DNA from: Omnitrophica WOR_2 bacterium RIFCSPLOWO2_12_FULL_51_8
GTDB lineage: Bacteria; Omnitrophota; Gorgyraeia; Gygaellales; Profunditerraquicolaceae
NCBI GenBank assembly: GCA_001805895.1
Contig: MHHD01000055.1
Span: 1-6,694, forward strand
Length of the DNA stretch: 6,694 bases
Direction of reading: 5' to 3'
This document shows, in pieces, positions 1 to 6,054 of the stretch. How positions within the stretch are numbered: position 1 is the stretch's first letter; every line of letters starts with the position of its first letter. The position numbers and the translations under genes were made by a program. The notes under the pieces were generated by a model. That model was given only the letters and a program-made list of their open reading frames with translations, was not told where the DNA came from and searched no databases.

Positions 1-2
1 AA

Positions 3-641
3 AAGTGGCAAGGGCAGGGGGCGGAATTGATTCATCTGGTGGACCTGGATGGGGCATTCTCCGGTAAACCGAAAAATATCTCCGTTGCAGAAGAGATCGT
101 CAAGGCGGTAGACGCGCGTATTGAATTCGGCGGCGGGGTGCGCGGTCAGGAGACGATAGACAAGCTATTGGACATCGGCGTTTGGAGGGTGGTCCTGGGG
201 ACATTGGCGTTCGAGGATAGGGTTTTATTAAAAAACATTAAACAAAAATATAAAGATAAAATAATAGTAAGCGTAGATATTAATATTGACGGCGCGGTGG
301 CCTTAAAAGGATGGAATGAGAGCGCCGGTCGCCAAAACACTTTATTCGATTTCGCTAAGGTATTGTCTTCGGACATCGGTATCCACAAGATAATATATAC
401 TGATACGCAAAGAGACGGGACGTTATCCGGACCGCGAATCGCCCTGTTGGCAAATTACCTGAATCTGCTGTCAAAATATAAAATTTCAATGATCGCAGCC
501 GGGGGGGTGGCGTCTTTAAGGGAATTAAAGTCCTTGGCAAAGCTGGAAGGGCAGGGCCTGGAGGGTATTATTATAGGTAAGGCGCTTTATGAGGAGAAAT
601 TCAGCCTCAAAGAAGCCTTGCAATTATTTAACCATGCATAG
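3..641 (+). CDS. hisA: HisA, ProFAR isomerase (5' end missing)
   Basis: Phosphoribosylformimino-5-aminoimidazole carboxamide ribotide isomerase, the cytoplasmic TIM-barrel enzyme of histidine synthesis that converts ProFAR to PRFAR. The frame is open to the left edge and reads KWQGQGAE before LIHLVDLDGAFSGKP, which matches the HisA core. The gene therefore starts outside the window, roughly 40 codons upstream, and the TTG at 27 is not a true start. The N-terminal catalytic Asp of strand 1 is not in view. Visible signatures are the phosphate-binding FGGGVR (about 126-143), the second catalytic Asp at 402-404 in YTDTQRDGTLSGP, and the late-barrel loop AAGGVASL followed by GIIIGKALYE. The TAG stop at 639-641 overlaps the Shine-Dalgarno of the next gene. 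The related barrel gene hisF lies one gene downstream, as expected for a his operon. Identification is firm; only the 5' boundary is unknown. Confidence 0.95.
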   Translation, partial: KWQGQGAELIHLVDLDGAFSGKPKNISVAEEIVKAVDARIEFGGGVRGQETIDKLLDIGVWRVVLGTLAFEDRVLLKNIKQKYKDKIIVSVDINIDGAVALKGWNESAGRQNTLFDFAKVLSSDIGIHKIIYTDTQRDGTLSGPRIALLANYLNLLSKYKISMIAAGGVASLRELKSLAKLEGQGLEGIIIGKALYEEKFSLKEALQLFNHA

Positions 642-646
642 GAGGT
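640..646 (+). promoter_or_regulatory. Strong Shine-Dalgarno overlapping the hisA stop
   Basis: AGGAGGT lies 5 nt before the ATG at 652 and shares its first two bases with the hisA TAG stop. It fixes the start of the lipoprotein gene and makes it part of the his transcript, with likely efficient initiation. Confidence 0.8.
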
Positions 647-651
647 AAAAG

Positions 652-1119
652 ATGGCTAAAAAGAGTGTTTTTGCAATCTTAGTCGGCTTGCTTGTTTTGC
701 TCAGCGGATGCGCCACCAGCCGCAGGCAGAAAGGGCAGGATATGGAAATGCAGGGCCTGAGGAATCAAATCACGGTATTGGAAGCGCAGATTCAGGCAAA
801 AGACGAAGAGATCAACAGCCTGAATGAAATGCTCGCCAAGGATAGCGAAGCTAAGGCGCAGCAACAGGCCCCGCTAAAAAAACGCAATAAAAAGGCCAGG
901 GTATTGAATGAAGCAAAATCCCGCCCCAACGTAAAACAAATTCAGATTGCCCTGACTAACGCCGGTTTTGAGCCGGGGGTGATCGACGGCAAAAAGGGAA
1001 AAAAGACCATTGAAGCGATCAGGGCTTTTCAGAAAGCGCAAGGATTGCCGGTAACTGGCAAGGCCGATAAGGCCACTTGGAAATTATTGAAGGGGCATCT
1101 CTATAAAAATATAAAATAA
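652..1119 (+). CDS. Lipoprotein with coiled coil and peptidoglycan-binding domain
   Basis: A 155-residue predicted lipoprotein. Residues 1-20 form a short lipoprotein signal: basic MAKK, a hydrophobic stretch, then the lipobox LSGC with Cys20 as the lipidated residue. Ala follows the Cys, which in diderms favours outer-membrane sorting. Residues about 30-65 show heptad spacing of Leu, Ile and Met and should form a coiled coil, so the protein may trimerise or dimerise. Residues about 70-92 are a basic, polar linker. Residues about 93-148 match the peptidoglycan-binding type 1 fold (PF01471-like): IQIALTNAGF, then VIDGKKGKKTIEAI, then AFQKAQGLPVTGKADKATW. No catalytic hydrolase domain is present, so a structural link between outer membrane and cell wall is the likely role (inference). 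It lies between hisA and hisF, 10 nt after hisA and 14 nt before hisF, which is unusual context for an envelope protein. No gene symbol is justified. Confidence 0.88.
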   Translation: MAKKSVFAILVGLLVLLSGCATSRRQKGQDMEMQGLRNQITVLEAQIQAKDEEINSLNEMLAKDSEAKAQQQAPLKKRNKKARVLNEAKSRPNVKQIQIALTNAGFEPGVIDGKKGKKTIEAIRAFQKAQGLPVTGKADKATWKLLKGHLYKNIK

Positions 1120-1133
1120 TCTTTAAGGCGGCT

Positions 1134-1907
1134 ATGCTAGCCAAACGTATAATCCCCTGTTTAGACATCAAAGATAACCGGGTGGTCAAGGGCGTAAAAT
1201 TTTTTGGCCTGAAGGATGCTGGAGACCCGGTAGAGGCGGCCAGGGCCTACGACCAAGAGCAGGCAGACGAACTGGTTTTTCTGGATATCACCGCCAGTTG
1301 CGAAAAACGCAAGACTCTTATCCGGCTGGTGGAGGAGGTCGCTAAGAACATATTTATGCCTTTTACCGTCGGAGGAGGAGTCGGCGGTATCGGCGACATC
1401 CGCGATTTATTAAACGCGGGGGCGGAGAAGATCTCCGTCAACACACAGGCGGTGCAGTGCCCGGATTTAATCCACGACGCGGCAGCCAAATTCGGCAGTC
1501 AGTGTATTGTAGTGGCGATAGATGCCAAAGAAGCGGTAAGTCTTAAGTCACAAGTCGCAAGTTTGGAGGTCTATATCAACGGTGGAAGGACTCCCACTGG
1601 GTTGGATGCGGTGGAGTGGGCAAGAAAGGCGGCCGGCTTGGGCGCTGGCGAAATACTCCTGACCAGCATGGATTATGACGGCACCAAGGACGGCTACGAC
1701 TTAAAATTGACCAGGGCCGTGAGTGAAGCGGTGGATATCCCGGTAATCGCCTCCGGCGGCGCCGGGGCATTGGAGCATTTTTATCAGGCCCTTACGGAAG
1801 GCGCCGCGGACGCTGTCTTAGCCGCTTCGCTTTTTCATTACGGGACGTTTTCCATTAAACAGGTAAAAGACTATCTTTGCACAAAAGGAGTCGCGGTGCG
1901 CAAATGA
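1134..1907 (+). CDS. hisF: HisF, cyclase subunit of imidazole glycerol phosphate synthase
   Basis: HisF is the TIM-barrel cyclase subunit of IGP synthase. With ammonia from the HisH glutaminase it converts PRFAR to imidazole glycerol phosphate and AICAR in the cytoplasm. At 257 residues it has normal family length. The start MLAKRIIPCLDIKD is the classic N-terminus, with catalytic Asp11; the second catalytic residue, Asp130, lies in VVAIDAK. Other marks are FLDITAS (49-55), the phosphate loop TVGGGV (78-83), GAGEILLTSMDYDGTKDGYD (170-189) and IASGGAG (205-211). Codons 136-144 (SLKSQVASL) are a heptamer tandem repeat at DNA level, inserted in a loop of variable length; the barrel is otherwise intact. 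The ATG at 1134 has a modest Shine-Dalgarno-like AAGGCGG upstream. Its stop overlaps the hisI start by 4 nt. No hisH is in this window; it may lie upstream of hisA. Confidence 0.97.
   Translation: MLAKRIIPCLDIKDNRVVKGVKFFGLKDAGDPVEAARAYDQEQADELVFLDITASCEKRKTLIRLVEEVAKNIFMPFTVGGGVGGIGDIRDLLNAGAEKISVNTQAVQCPDLIHDAAAKFGSQCIVVAIDAKEAVSLKSQVASLEVYINGGRTPTGLDAVEWARKAAGLGAGEILLTSMDYDGTKDGYDLKLTRAVSEAVDIPVIASGGAGALEHFYQALTEGAADAVLAASLFHYGTFSIKQVKDYLCTKGVAVRK
1538..1565 (+). repeat. Four-copy heptamer tandem repeat inside hisF
   Basis: Four consecutive 7-bp units read AAGTCTT, AAGTCAC, AAGTCGC and AAGTTTG, sharing AAGT with C in the first three. They keep the hisF frame and encode SLKSQVASL in the loop after catalytic Asp130. 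The preceding GTAAGT hints that the first unit may be older sequence. Slippage or insertion of a small repeat is the likely origin (inference). Confidence 0.6.
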
Positions 1908-2239
1908 ATAAAGACAATAGCTTTAAACTAAGGGAATTGAAATTTGATAAGCAAGGGTTAATCCCGGCGATCATCCAGGACTATAGGACTAAAGAAGTGC
2001 TGATGCTCGCCTATATGAACCTGCGCTCCCTGCGCCGCGCGCTAAAATTAAAAAAAACCTGTTTCTGGTCGCGCTCGCGCAAAAAATACTGGATCAAGGG
2101 CGAGACATCCGGGCATTTCCAATTTATAAAAGCGGTGTCTTATGACTGCGACCTGGATACGTTGCTGATTAAAGTAAGGCAGGCGGGGGCGGCCTGTCAC
2201 ACAGGCAACCGGTCATGCTTCTATCGGGAAATTACCTAA
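1904..2239 (+). CDS. hisI: HisI, phosphoribosyl-AMP cyclohydrolase (no HisE domain)
   Basis: PRA-CH hydrolyses the purine ring of phosphoribosyl-AMP to give ProFAR precursor PRFAR's upstream intermediate, the third step of histidine synthesis; it is a cytoplasmic metal-dependent dimer. The 111-residue protein shows the family blocks in order: IIQDYRTKEVLMLAYMN (23-39), FWSRSRKKYWIKGETSGH (54-71), DCDLDTLLIKV (81-91, metal-binding Asp81, Asp83 and Asp85 with Cys82) and ACHTGNRSCFY (97-107, Cys98 and Cys105). It ends right after this block, so the PR-ATP pyrophosphatase (HisE) domain found in fused HisIE is absent and hisE must lie elsewhere. The ATG at 1904 overlaps the hisF TGA in an ATGA junction. 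A Shine-Dalgarno AAAGGAG at 1884-1890 lies inside hisF, 13 nt upstream, slightly far. A TTG at 1877 in the same frame would add nine non-homologous residues and is not preferred. Confidence 0.95.
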   Translation: MNKDNSFKLRELKFDKQGLIPAIIQDYRTKEVLMLAYMNLRSLRRALKLKKTCFWSRSRKKYWIKGETSGHFQFIKAVSYDCDLDTLLIKVRQAGAACHTGNRSCFYREIT

Positions 2240-2278
2240 CTAATACAAACAAACTAAATAAATTGACATATTGTATTG

Positions 2279-2373
2279 CACAGATGAGCGCAGATGAGAA
2301 GATACAGATGGACACAGATATTCACGATGTTATCTGTGATCATCTTGCATCTTTTCATCTGTGCCAATCTGTG
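2279..2373. repeat. 95-bp imperfect palindrome of ACAGAT/ATCTGT words
   Basis: The left half carries CACAGATGAG, GCAGATGAG, ACAGATGG and CACAGATA. The right half carries the complements TATCTGTG, CATCTTGCAT, TCATCTGTG and AATCTGTG. Aligning the left arm with the reverse complement of the right arm gives roughly 80 percent identity by eye with one single-base indel. The centre is a perfect 8-bp stem, 2313-2320 with 2331-2338, around a 10-base loop. Similarity ends sharply at CACAGAT on both sides. It fills about half of the hisI-lepA gap. I recall comparable ACAGATG-rich intergenic repeats in varied bacterial genomes, so this is probably a dispersed, non-autonomous repeat. The short open frames it creates are not genes. 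Confidence 0.75.
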
Positions 2374-2387
2374 TATATTCGCTGTTA

Positions 2388-2393
2388 TATAAT
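2388..2393 (+). promoter_or_regulatory. lepA: Possible -10 element for lepA
   Basis: A perfect TATAAT lies 46 nt before the lepA ATG, just outside the palindromic repeat. No acceptable -35 hexamer is found 16-18 bp upstream, where the bases belong to the repeat's right arm, and there is no TGn extension. A separate lepA promoter is plausible because the hisI-lepA gap is 199 bp, but the support is weak. Confidence 0.3.
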
Positions 2394-2438
2394 GTAAGAA
2401 TATTTAATGCGCTTGTATTACAAGACAGCGGAGATGAT

Positions 2439-4232
2439 ATGGATAAGTTTTTGATTCGCAACTTCTCGATCATCGCCCATATCGACCACGGTAAATCCAC
2501 ATTGGCAGACCGGATTTTGGAAATTACCGGCGCGGTGGATAAACGCCATAAGGGCAGCCAGCTCCTTGACGATATGGAACTGGAAAGGGAGCGCGGCATC
2601 ACCATCAAGGCCTCGATGGTCAGGCTGGGCTACCGTTCCCGGTCCGGCAAAGATTATATCCTCAACCTCATCGATACGCCCGGCCACGTGGATTTCACCT
2701 ATGAGGTTTCCAAGTCCTTGGCTGCCTGCGAGGGCGCGGTCCTCTTAGTTGACGCCGGGCAGGGGATTGAGGCTCAGACCGTAGCCAATTTCTACCTGGC
2801 TAAGGAAAATAACCTGGCAATTATTCCGGTAATCAATAAAATTGATCTGACTGCCGTGGATATCCCGAAGGTGAAGAAGCAGATCATCCAGGTCCTGGGT
2901 TTTAGCGAGGAGGAAATTATCCTGGCTTCGGCAAAGGAAGGCACGGGCGTGGAAGACATTTTAGAAAGGATAATCGAGGTGGTGCCTGCCCCTCAAGGCG
3001 AGGCAGGAGAATCCTTAAAGGCCCTGGTCTTTGACTGCCGCTACGACTCTTTTAAGGGGGTAGTGGTTTTTGTCAGGGTATATGACGGCCGGATCGGCCC
3101 GGGCACCGCGTTAAAGATGATGCATTCCGGCAAGGTTTATAAAATAGAGGAATTGGGGGTTTTAAAAGACCTGAAATACGCGCCAGTGGACAGCCTTTCC
3201 TGCGGAGAGGTAGGTTACCTGACGGCGAATATCCGCGATGCCCGGGAGATTATTATCGGCGATACCATCACTGATGACAGAAATTCCTGCGCTAAACCGC
3301 TTGCGGGTTACCGCACGCTTAAGCCGCTGGTTTTCTGCGGGATTTATCCGGTGAATGCCGGAGATTTCCCTCAGCTGCGCGATGCCATGGATAAGCTTAA
3401 GCTCTCCGACGGCTCTTTCGCTTTTGAGCCGGAGAATTCACAGTCTTTTGGTTTTGGTTTCCGCTGCGGGTTTCTCGGGCTCCTGCATATGGAGATCGTG
3501 CAGGAGCGATTAGAGAGGGAATATAACCTGAATCTTATCCTTACCGTTCCCAACGTCGCCTATAAAGTCAAAAAAACCAACTCAGAAGTGATTGAGGTAG
3601 ATACGCCGGCAAAGTTTTCCCCTCAAGATACGGTTGAGGCCTATGAGCCGTACGTGCAGCTATTGATGATTATCCCCGTGGATTCGATTGAGGCGGTATG
3701 CGAGCTGGTAAAGGCCCGGCGGGGAAATTTTGTTTCCAACGATTACCTGGGCGAAGACAGGGTAAAGATAATTTTTAGTATCCCGCTTTCTGAGATCATC
3801 GTGGATTTCTACGACCGGGTAAAATCGCTCACTAAGGGTTATGGTTCCATGGATTACGAATTTAAGGATTATTATCCCACCAACCTGGTGCGGCTGGATG
3901 TCTTGCTTAACGGCACTGTCTGCGACGCCTTTTCTTCGCTCTCGCATAAAGAAAAGGCCATGCATAAAGCCCGCGCCCTGGTGGACAAGCTAAAGGATTT
4001 AATCCCGCGCCAGATTTTTGAAGTATCTATCCAGGCCAGTATCGGCAATCAGATTATCGCCTCAGCCAAAGTCAGGGCGCTTGCCAAGCATGTCACTGCC
4101 AAGTGTTACGGCGGAGATATCACCCGCAAGCGCAAACTTTGGGAGAAGCAGAAGGCGGGTAAAAAACGGCTGAAGCAGTTTGGGAGGGTCGAGATTCCTC
4201 AAGAGGCGTTTCTGGAGGTGCTCAAGGTATGA
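2439..4232 (+). CDS. lepA: LepA, elongation factor 4 (ribosomal GTPase)
   Basis: EF4/LepA is a translational GTPase that binds the ribosome, linked in the literature to back-translocation, initiation and ribosome assembly. The 597-residue length fits the family exactly. G motifs are all present: AHIDHGKST (13-21), ERGITIKAS (51-59, switch I), DTPGH (79-83), NKID (133-136) and SAK (164-166). Domain II follows with ALVFDCRYDSFKGVVVFVRV, then the EF-G-like III and V domains (FGFGFRCGFLGLLHMEIVQERLE region and NLVRLDVLLNG). The LepA-specific C-terminal domain ends with CYGGDITRKRKL (from about 556) and VEIPQEAFLEVLK. The start is set by MDKFLIRNFSIIAHIDHGKS homology and a weak GGAG 5 nt upstream. 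The frame is open 26 codons further up to a GTG at 2361, but that stretch is the intergenic repeat and is not family-like. The stop overlaps lepB in ATGA. Confidence 0.98.
   Translation: MDKFLIRNFSIIAHIDHGKSTLADRILEITGAVDKRHKGSQLLDDMELERERGITIKASMVRLGYRSRSGKDYILNLIDTPGHVDFTYEVSKSLAACEGAVLLVDAGQGIEAQTVANFYLAKENNLAIIPVINKIDLTAVDIPKVKKQIIQVLGFSEEEIILASAKEGTGVEDILERIIEVVPAPQGEAGESLKALVFDCRYDSFKGVVVFVRVYDGRIGPGTALKMMHSGKVYKIEELGVLKDLKYAPVDSLSCGEVGYLTANIRDAREIIIGDTITDDRNSCAKPLAGYRTLKPLVFCGIYPVNAGDFPQLRDAMDKLKLSDGSFAFEPENSQSFGFGFRCGFLGLLHMEIVQERLEREYNLNLILTVPNVAYKVKKTNSEVIEVDTPAKFSPQDTVEAYEPYVQLLMIIPVDSIEAVCELVKARRGNFVSNDYLGEDRVKIIFSIPLSEIIVDFYDRVKSLTKGYGSMDYEFKDYYPTNLVRLDVLLNGTVCDAFSSLSHKEKAMHKARALVDKLKDLIPRQIFEVSIQASIGNQIIASAKVRALAKHVTAKCYGGDITRKRKLWEKQKAGKKRLKQFGRVEIPQEAFLEVLKV
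4214..4220 (+). promoter_or_regulatory. lepB: Shine-Dalgarno for lepB inside lepA
   Basis: GGAGGTG in the last codons of lepA lies 8 nt before the ATG at 4229 and 14 nt before the in-frame ATG at 4235. Spacing favours 4229 as the lepB start, giving the 4-nt ATGA overlap with lepA and translational coupling. Confidence 0.75.
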
Positions 4233-4804
4233 AAATGAATAGGCAAATTCTGCGCGAATGGATTGAGTCTATTGTTATTGCCGCGTTCCTCGCCTTTTGC
4301 GTGATCAGGCCGTTTATCATCCAGGCCTTTAAGATCCCCACCGGTTCGATGCGGATGACCCTCGTAGAAGGCGACTTGATTTTAGTGAATAAATTTATTT
4401 ACGGCCCGAAGGTCCCTTTTACCGGTCTGAGGCTACCCGGGCTGAGGAAGCCGCAGCGGGGCGACGTGATCGTCTTTATTTACCCGGAGGACCCCAAGAA
4501 GGACTTTATCAAGCGGCTGGTCGGGATCCCCGGAGATACGGTGGAAATCAAAAACGGCACGGTCTATATCAACGGCAAGCCGCTCTTGGATTCGGTCTTC
4601 GGCCAGATATTTTATTACAACTACGGCGATTTTGAAAGGCCGGGGCACAAGGTGACCGTGCCTGCCGGCAGCTTCTTTGTGCTGGGGGATAATTCCCGCT
4701 CTTCCAAAGACAGCCGTTACTGGGGTTTTGTGCCCTGGAAAAATGTTTTGGGCAAGGCCTTGGTGATTTTCTGGCCGCCGCAGAGGATCCGTATCATAAA
4801 GTGA
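4229..4804 (+). CDS. lepB: LepB, type I signal peptidase
   Basis: Signal peptidase I removes signal peptides from secreted proteins at the outer face of the inner membrane. The 191-residue protein has one N-terminal transmembrane segment (about 13-32) and the five conserved boxes of the S26 family. Box B is FKIPTGSMRMTL with nucleophile Ser40. The following block is GDLILVNKFIYG. Box D is KDFIKRLVGIPGDTV with general base Lys95. Box E is VLGDNSRSSKDSRYWGFV (151-168). Length is that of the short, single-anchor form rather than the longer two-anchor E. coli enzyme. Box B usually reads SMxPTL, but here Pro is replaced by Met (SMRMTL); the catalytic dyad is intact, so activity is expected. It overlaps lepA by 4 nt, the classic lepA-lepB arrangement, and is followed 13 nt later by pgsA. 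Confidence 0.96.
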   Translation: MKMNRQILREWIESIVIAAFLAFCVIRPFIIQAFKIPTGSMRMTLVEGDLILVNKFIYGPKVPFTGLRLPGLRKPQRGDVIVFIYPEDPKKDFIKRLVGIPGDTVEIKNGTVYINGKPLLDSVFGQIFYYNYGDFERPGHKVTVPAGSFFVLGDNSRSSKDSRYWGFVPWKNVLGKALVIFWPPQRIRIIK

Positions 4805-4817
4805 CCCGTTCGCCTCG

Positions 4818-5381
4818 ATGAATTTCGCCAATAAGATTTCCACCTTTCGCATCGTTAGCGTGCCGTTTTTTATCGCCTGCCTGATTTATTATACACCTGA
4901 CAAGGAGTCTTTGAGATTCGCGGCGCTGGGTATTTTTATCCTCGGCGTGATTTCTGACGCGGTAGACGGCTACGTCGCCAGGAAAGCCAAACAGCAGTCC
5001 AAGGCCGGCCTGGTGCTCGACCCGCTGGGAGACAAATTACTGCTGATGAGCGCCTTTATCTGCCTGTCGCCGATCAGCAAACTCGCGCTGCAATTTCCGT
5101 TCTGGGTGATCTTTATCGTGATCAGCCGGGATGCGATAATTCTCCTGGGGGCGCTGGTGATTTATATCGTCAAGCAGGACATCGTCATCCTGCCCACCAA
5201 ATGGGGCAAATTTACCACCGCCCTTCAGATGCTTTCCGTGGCCGCGGTGCTGCTCCAGTCCCGCTATGCTTATGTCATCTGGTCGCTGGCTGTCTTTTTT
5301 ACCCTGCTTTCCGGAGCGGATTACGTGATGAAAGGCTTCAAGGTGCTTTATGCTTTGGATAATCACCGCGGCAGCAGTTAG
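4818..5381 (+). CDS. pgsA: PgsA-type CDP-alcohol phosphatidyltransferase
   Basis: An integral inner-membrane enzyme of the CDP-alcohol phosphatidyltransferase family, most likely phosphatidylglycerophosphate synthase, which joins CDP-diacylglycerol and glycerol 3-phosphate. The full family signature DGx2ARx8Gx3Dx3D is present: Asp50-Gly51, Ala54-Arg55, Gly64, Asp68 and Asp72, with an extra Asp47 of the DxxD pair. The 187-residue length and the N-terminal NKISTFRIVSVPFF suit PgsA better than phosphatidylserine synthase. Several hydrophobic segments (about 12-26, 33-47, 75-90, 92-118, 136-146, 150-166) give the expected multi-pass topology. The only possible start in the frame after the upstream stop is the ATG at 4818. 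It has no recognisable Shine-Dalgarno, so translation may depend on reinitiation after lepB. Its 3' end overlaps plsY by 32 nt. Other alcohol acceptors cannot be fully excluded. Confidence 0.92.
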   Translation: MNFANKISTFRIVSVPFFIACLIYYTPDKESLRFAALGIFILGVISDAVDGYVARKAKQQSKAGLVLDPLGDKLLLMSAFICLSPISKLALQFPFWVIFIVISRDAIILLGALVIYIVKQDIVILPTKWGKFTTALQMLSVAAVLLQSRYAYVIWSLAVFFTLLSGADYVMKGFKVLYALDNHRGSS

Positions 5382-5970
5382 CTATCTCATCGGCTCTCTC
5401 CCTACGGCATACCTTTTCGGCCGCGCTTTAAAAGGGATCGATATCCGTAAATTCGGCTCCGGCAACGTGGGGGCCACAAACGCCTTGCGCGTTTTAGGCA
5501 GGGGGCCCGGCATTATGGTTTTGATCATAGATATGTTGAAAGGGTTCCTGCCGGTCATCTTTTTAGGCGACCAGCTGGTTTCCCGGGCCGGCTTTTTGCC
5601 TCCGGAATCCCTGCGTATCATCATCGGTTTAGGCTGTATCCTGGGGCATAACTGGACGGTATTCTTAAATTTCAAAGGCGGCAAAGGCGTAGCCACTACG
5701 ATCGGCGTATTAGCGGCCCTGGCAGTAAAAGTCCGCGGGATGCAATTAGTGCTGGCTGCGATGCTGCTTACGTGGCTGGCGGTCTTTATGCTTTTACGCA
5801 TCGTCTCAATGGCTTCGGTGGCAAGCGCAATCGCCTTTCCTATCTACGCATATATATTCAGGCAGAGCCCCATCCTGAAATCCTTAAGCGTCATACTCGC
5901 CTTATTCATCCTCCTGCGCCACAAATCCAACCTCAAAAGATTCCTCCGCGGCGAGGAAAAACGTTTGTAA
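5350..5970 (+). CDS. plsY: PlsY, acyl-phosphate:glycerol-3-phosphate acyltransferase
   Basis: PlsY is an integral membrane enzyme that transfers the acyl group of acyl-phosphate to glycerol 3-phosphate, giving lysophosphatidic acid, the first step of phospholipid synthesis. The 206-residue protein carries the family motifs: YLIGSLPTAYLFG (12-24), FGSGNVGATNALRVLG (35-50, motif 1), DMLKG (61-65), GHNWTVFLNFKGGKGVATT (99-117, motif 2) and RHKSNLKRFLRGEE (190-203, motif 3). About five to seven hydrophobic segments surround these motifs. The ATG at 5350 is preceded by AAGGTG 4 nt upstream and lies inside pgsA, with a 32-nt overlap in another frame. Coupling with pgsA makes functional sense, since PlsY feeds the phosphatidic acid from which PgsA's CDP-diacylglycerol substrate is made. 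No clear rho-independent terminator follows. Confidence 0.97.
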   Translation: MLWIITAAAVSYLIGSLPTAYLFGRALKGIDIRKFGSGNVGATNALRVLGRGPGIMVLIIDMLKGFLPVIFLGDQLVSRAGFLPPESLRIIIGLGCILGHNWTVFLNFKGGKGVATTIGVLAALAVKVRGMQLVLAAMLLTWLAVFMLLRIVSMASVASAIAFPIYAYIFRQSPILKSLSVILALFILLRHKSNLKRFLRGEEKRL

Positions 5971-5997
5971 GCGCTTTCTTTTTCCGCAGTTTACCCC

Positions 5998-6027
5998 TTG
6001 AAATCGTATCAGTTATATAGTTATACT
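5998..6027 (+). promoter_or_regulatory. Sigma-70-like promoter for the 118-residue gene
   Basis: A -35 TTGAAA (5998-6003) is followed by an 18-bp spacer and a -10 TATACT (6022-6027). Each hexamer matches five of six consensus bases. Transcription would start near 6034, giving a leader of about 210 nt before the ATG at 6248. It is the best promoter match in the window and lies in an AT-rich stretch. Confidence 0.6.
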
Positions 6028-6037
6028 TTAATAGCTA

Positions 6038-6054
6038 AACTTAAAATTTAAGTT
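6038..6054. promoter_or_regulatory. Perfect AT-rich dyad AACTTAAAATTTAAGTT
   Basis: Eight bases on each side are perfectly complementary around one central A. It lies a few bases downstream of the predicted transcription start. It could be an operator for a dimeric repressor or a weak 5' hairpin of the leader. The sequence does not decide between these. Confidence 0.45.

Noticed and set aside
2263..2393. Promoter with -35 TTGACA (2263-2268) and -10 TATAAT (2388-2393) split by insertion of the palindrome
   Set aside because: Removing 2279-2373 would leave a spacer of 24 bp, not 16-18, so the idea is not supported; no -10 lies 16-18 bp after TTGACA in the present sequence either.
2215..2397. 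Open frame of 60 codons running through the hisI-lepA gap
   Set aside because: It starts inside hisI and is made of the palindromic ACAGATG repeat; its composition is a by-product of that repeat and it has no family features.
2361..2438. N-terminal extension of LepA from a GTG at 2361
   Set aside because: The extra 26 residues come from the repeat arm and AT-rich spacer. LepA homology begins at the ATG at 2439, which gives the normal 597-residue length.
5955..5985. Rho-independent terminator after plsY (GGAAAAA pairing with TTTTTCC)
   Set aside because: The 7-bp stem is A/T-rich, begins inside the coding region, has a 17-nt loop and is not followed by a U-tract.
5772..6020. Open frame of 82 codons overlapping the end of plsY
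   Set aside because: It is another frame of plsY and its Pro/Arg-rich translation shows no conserved features.
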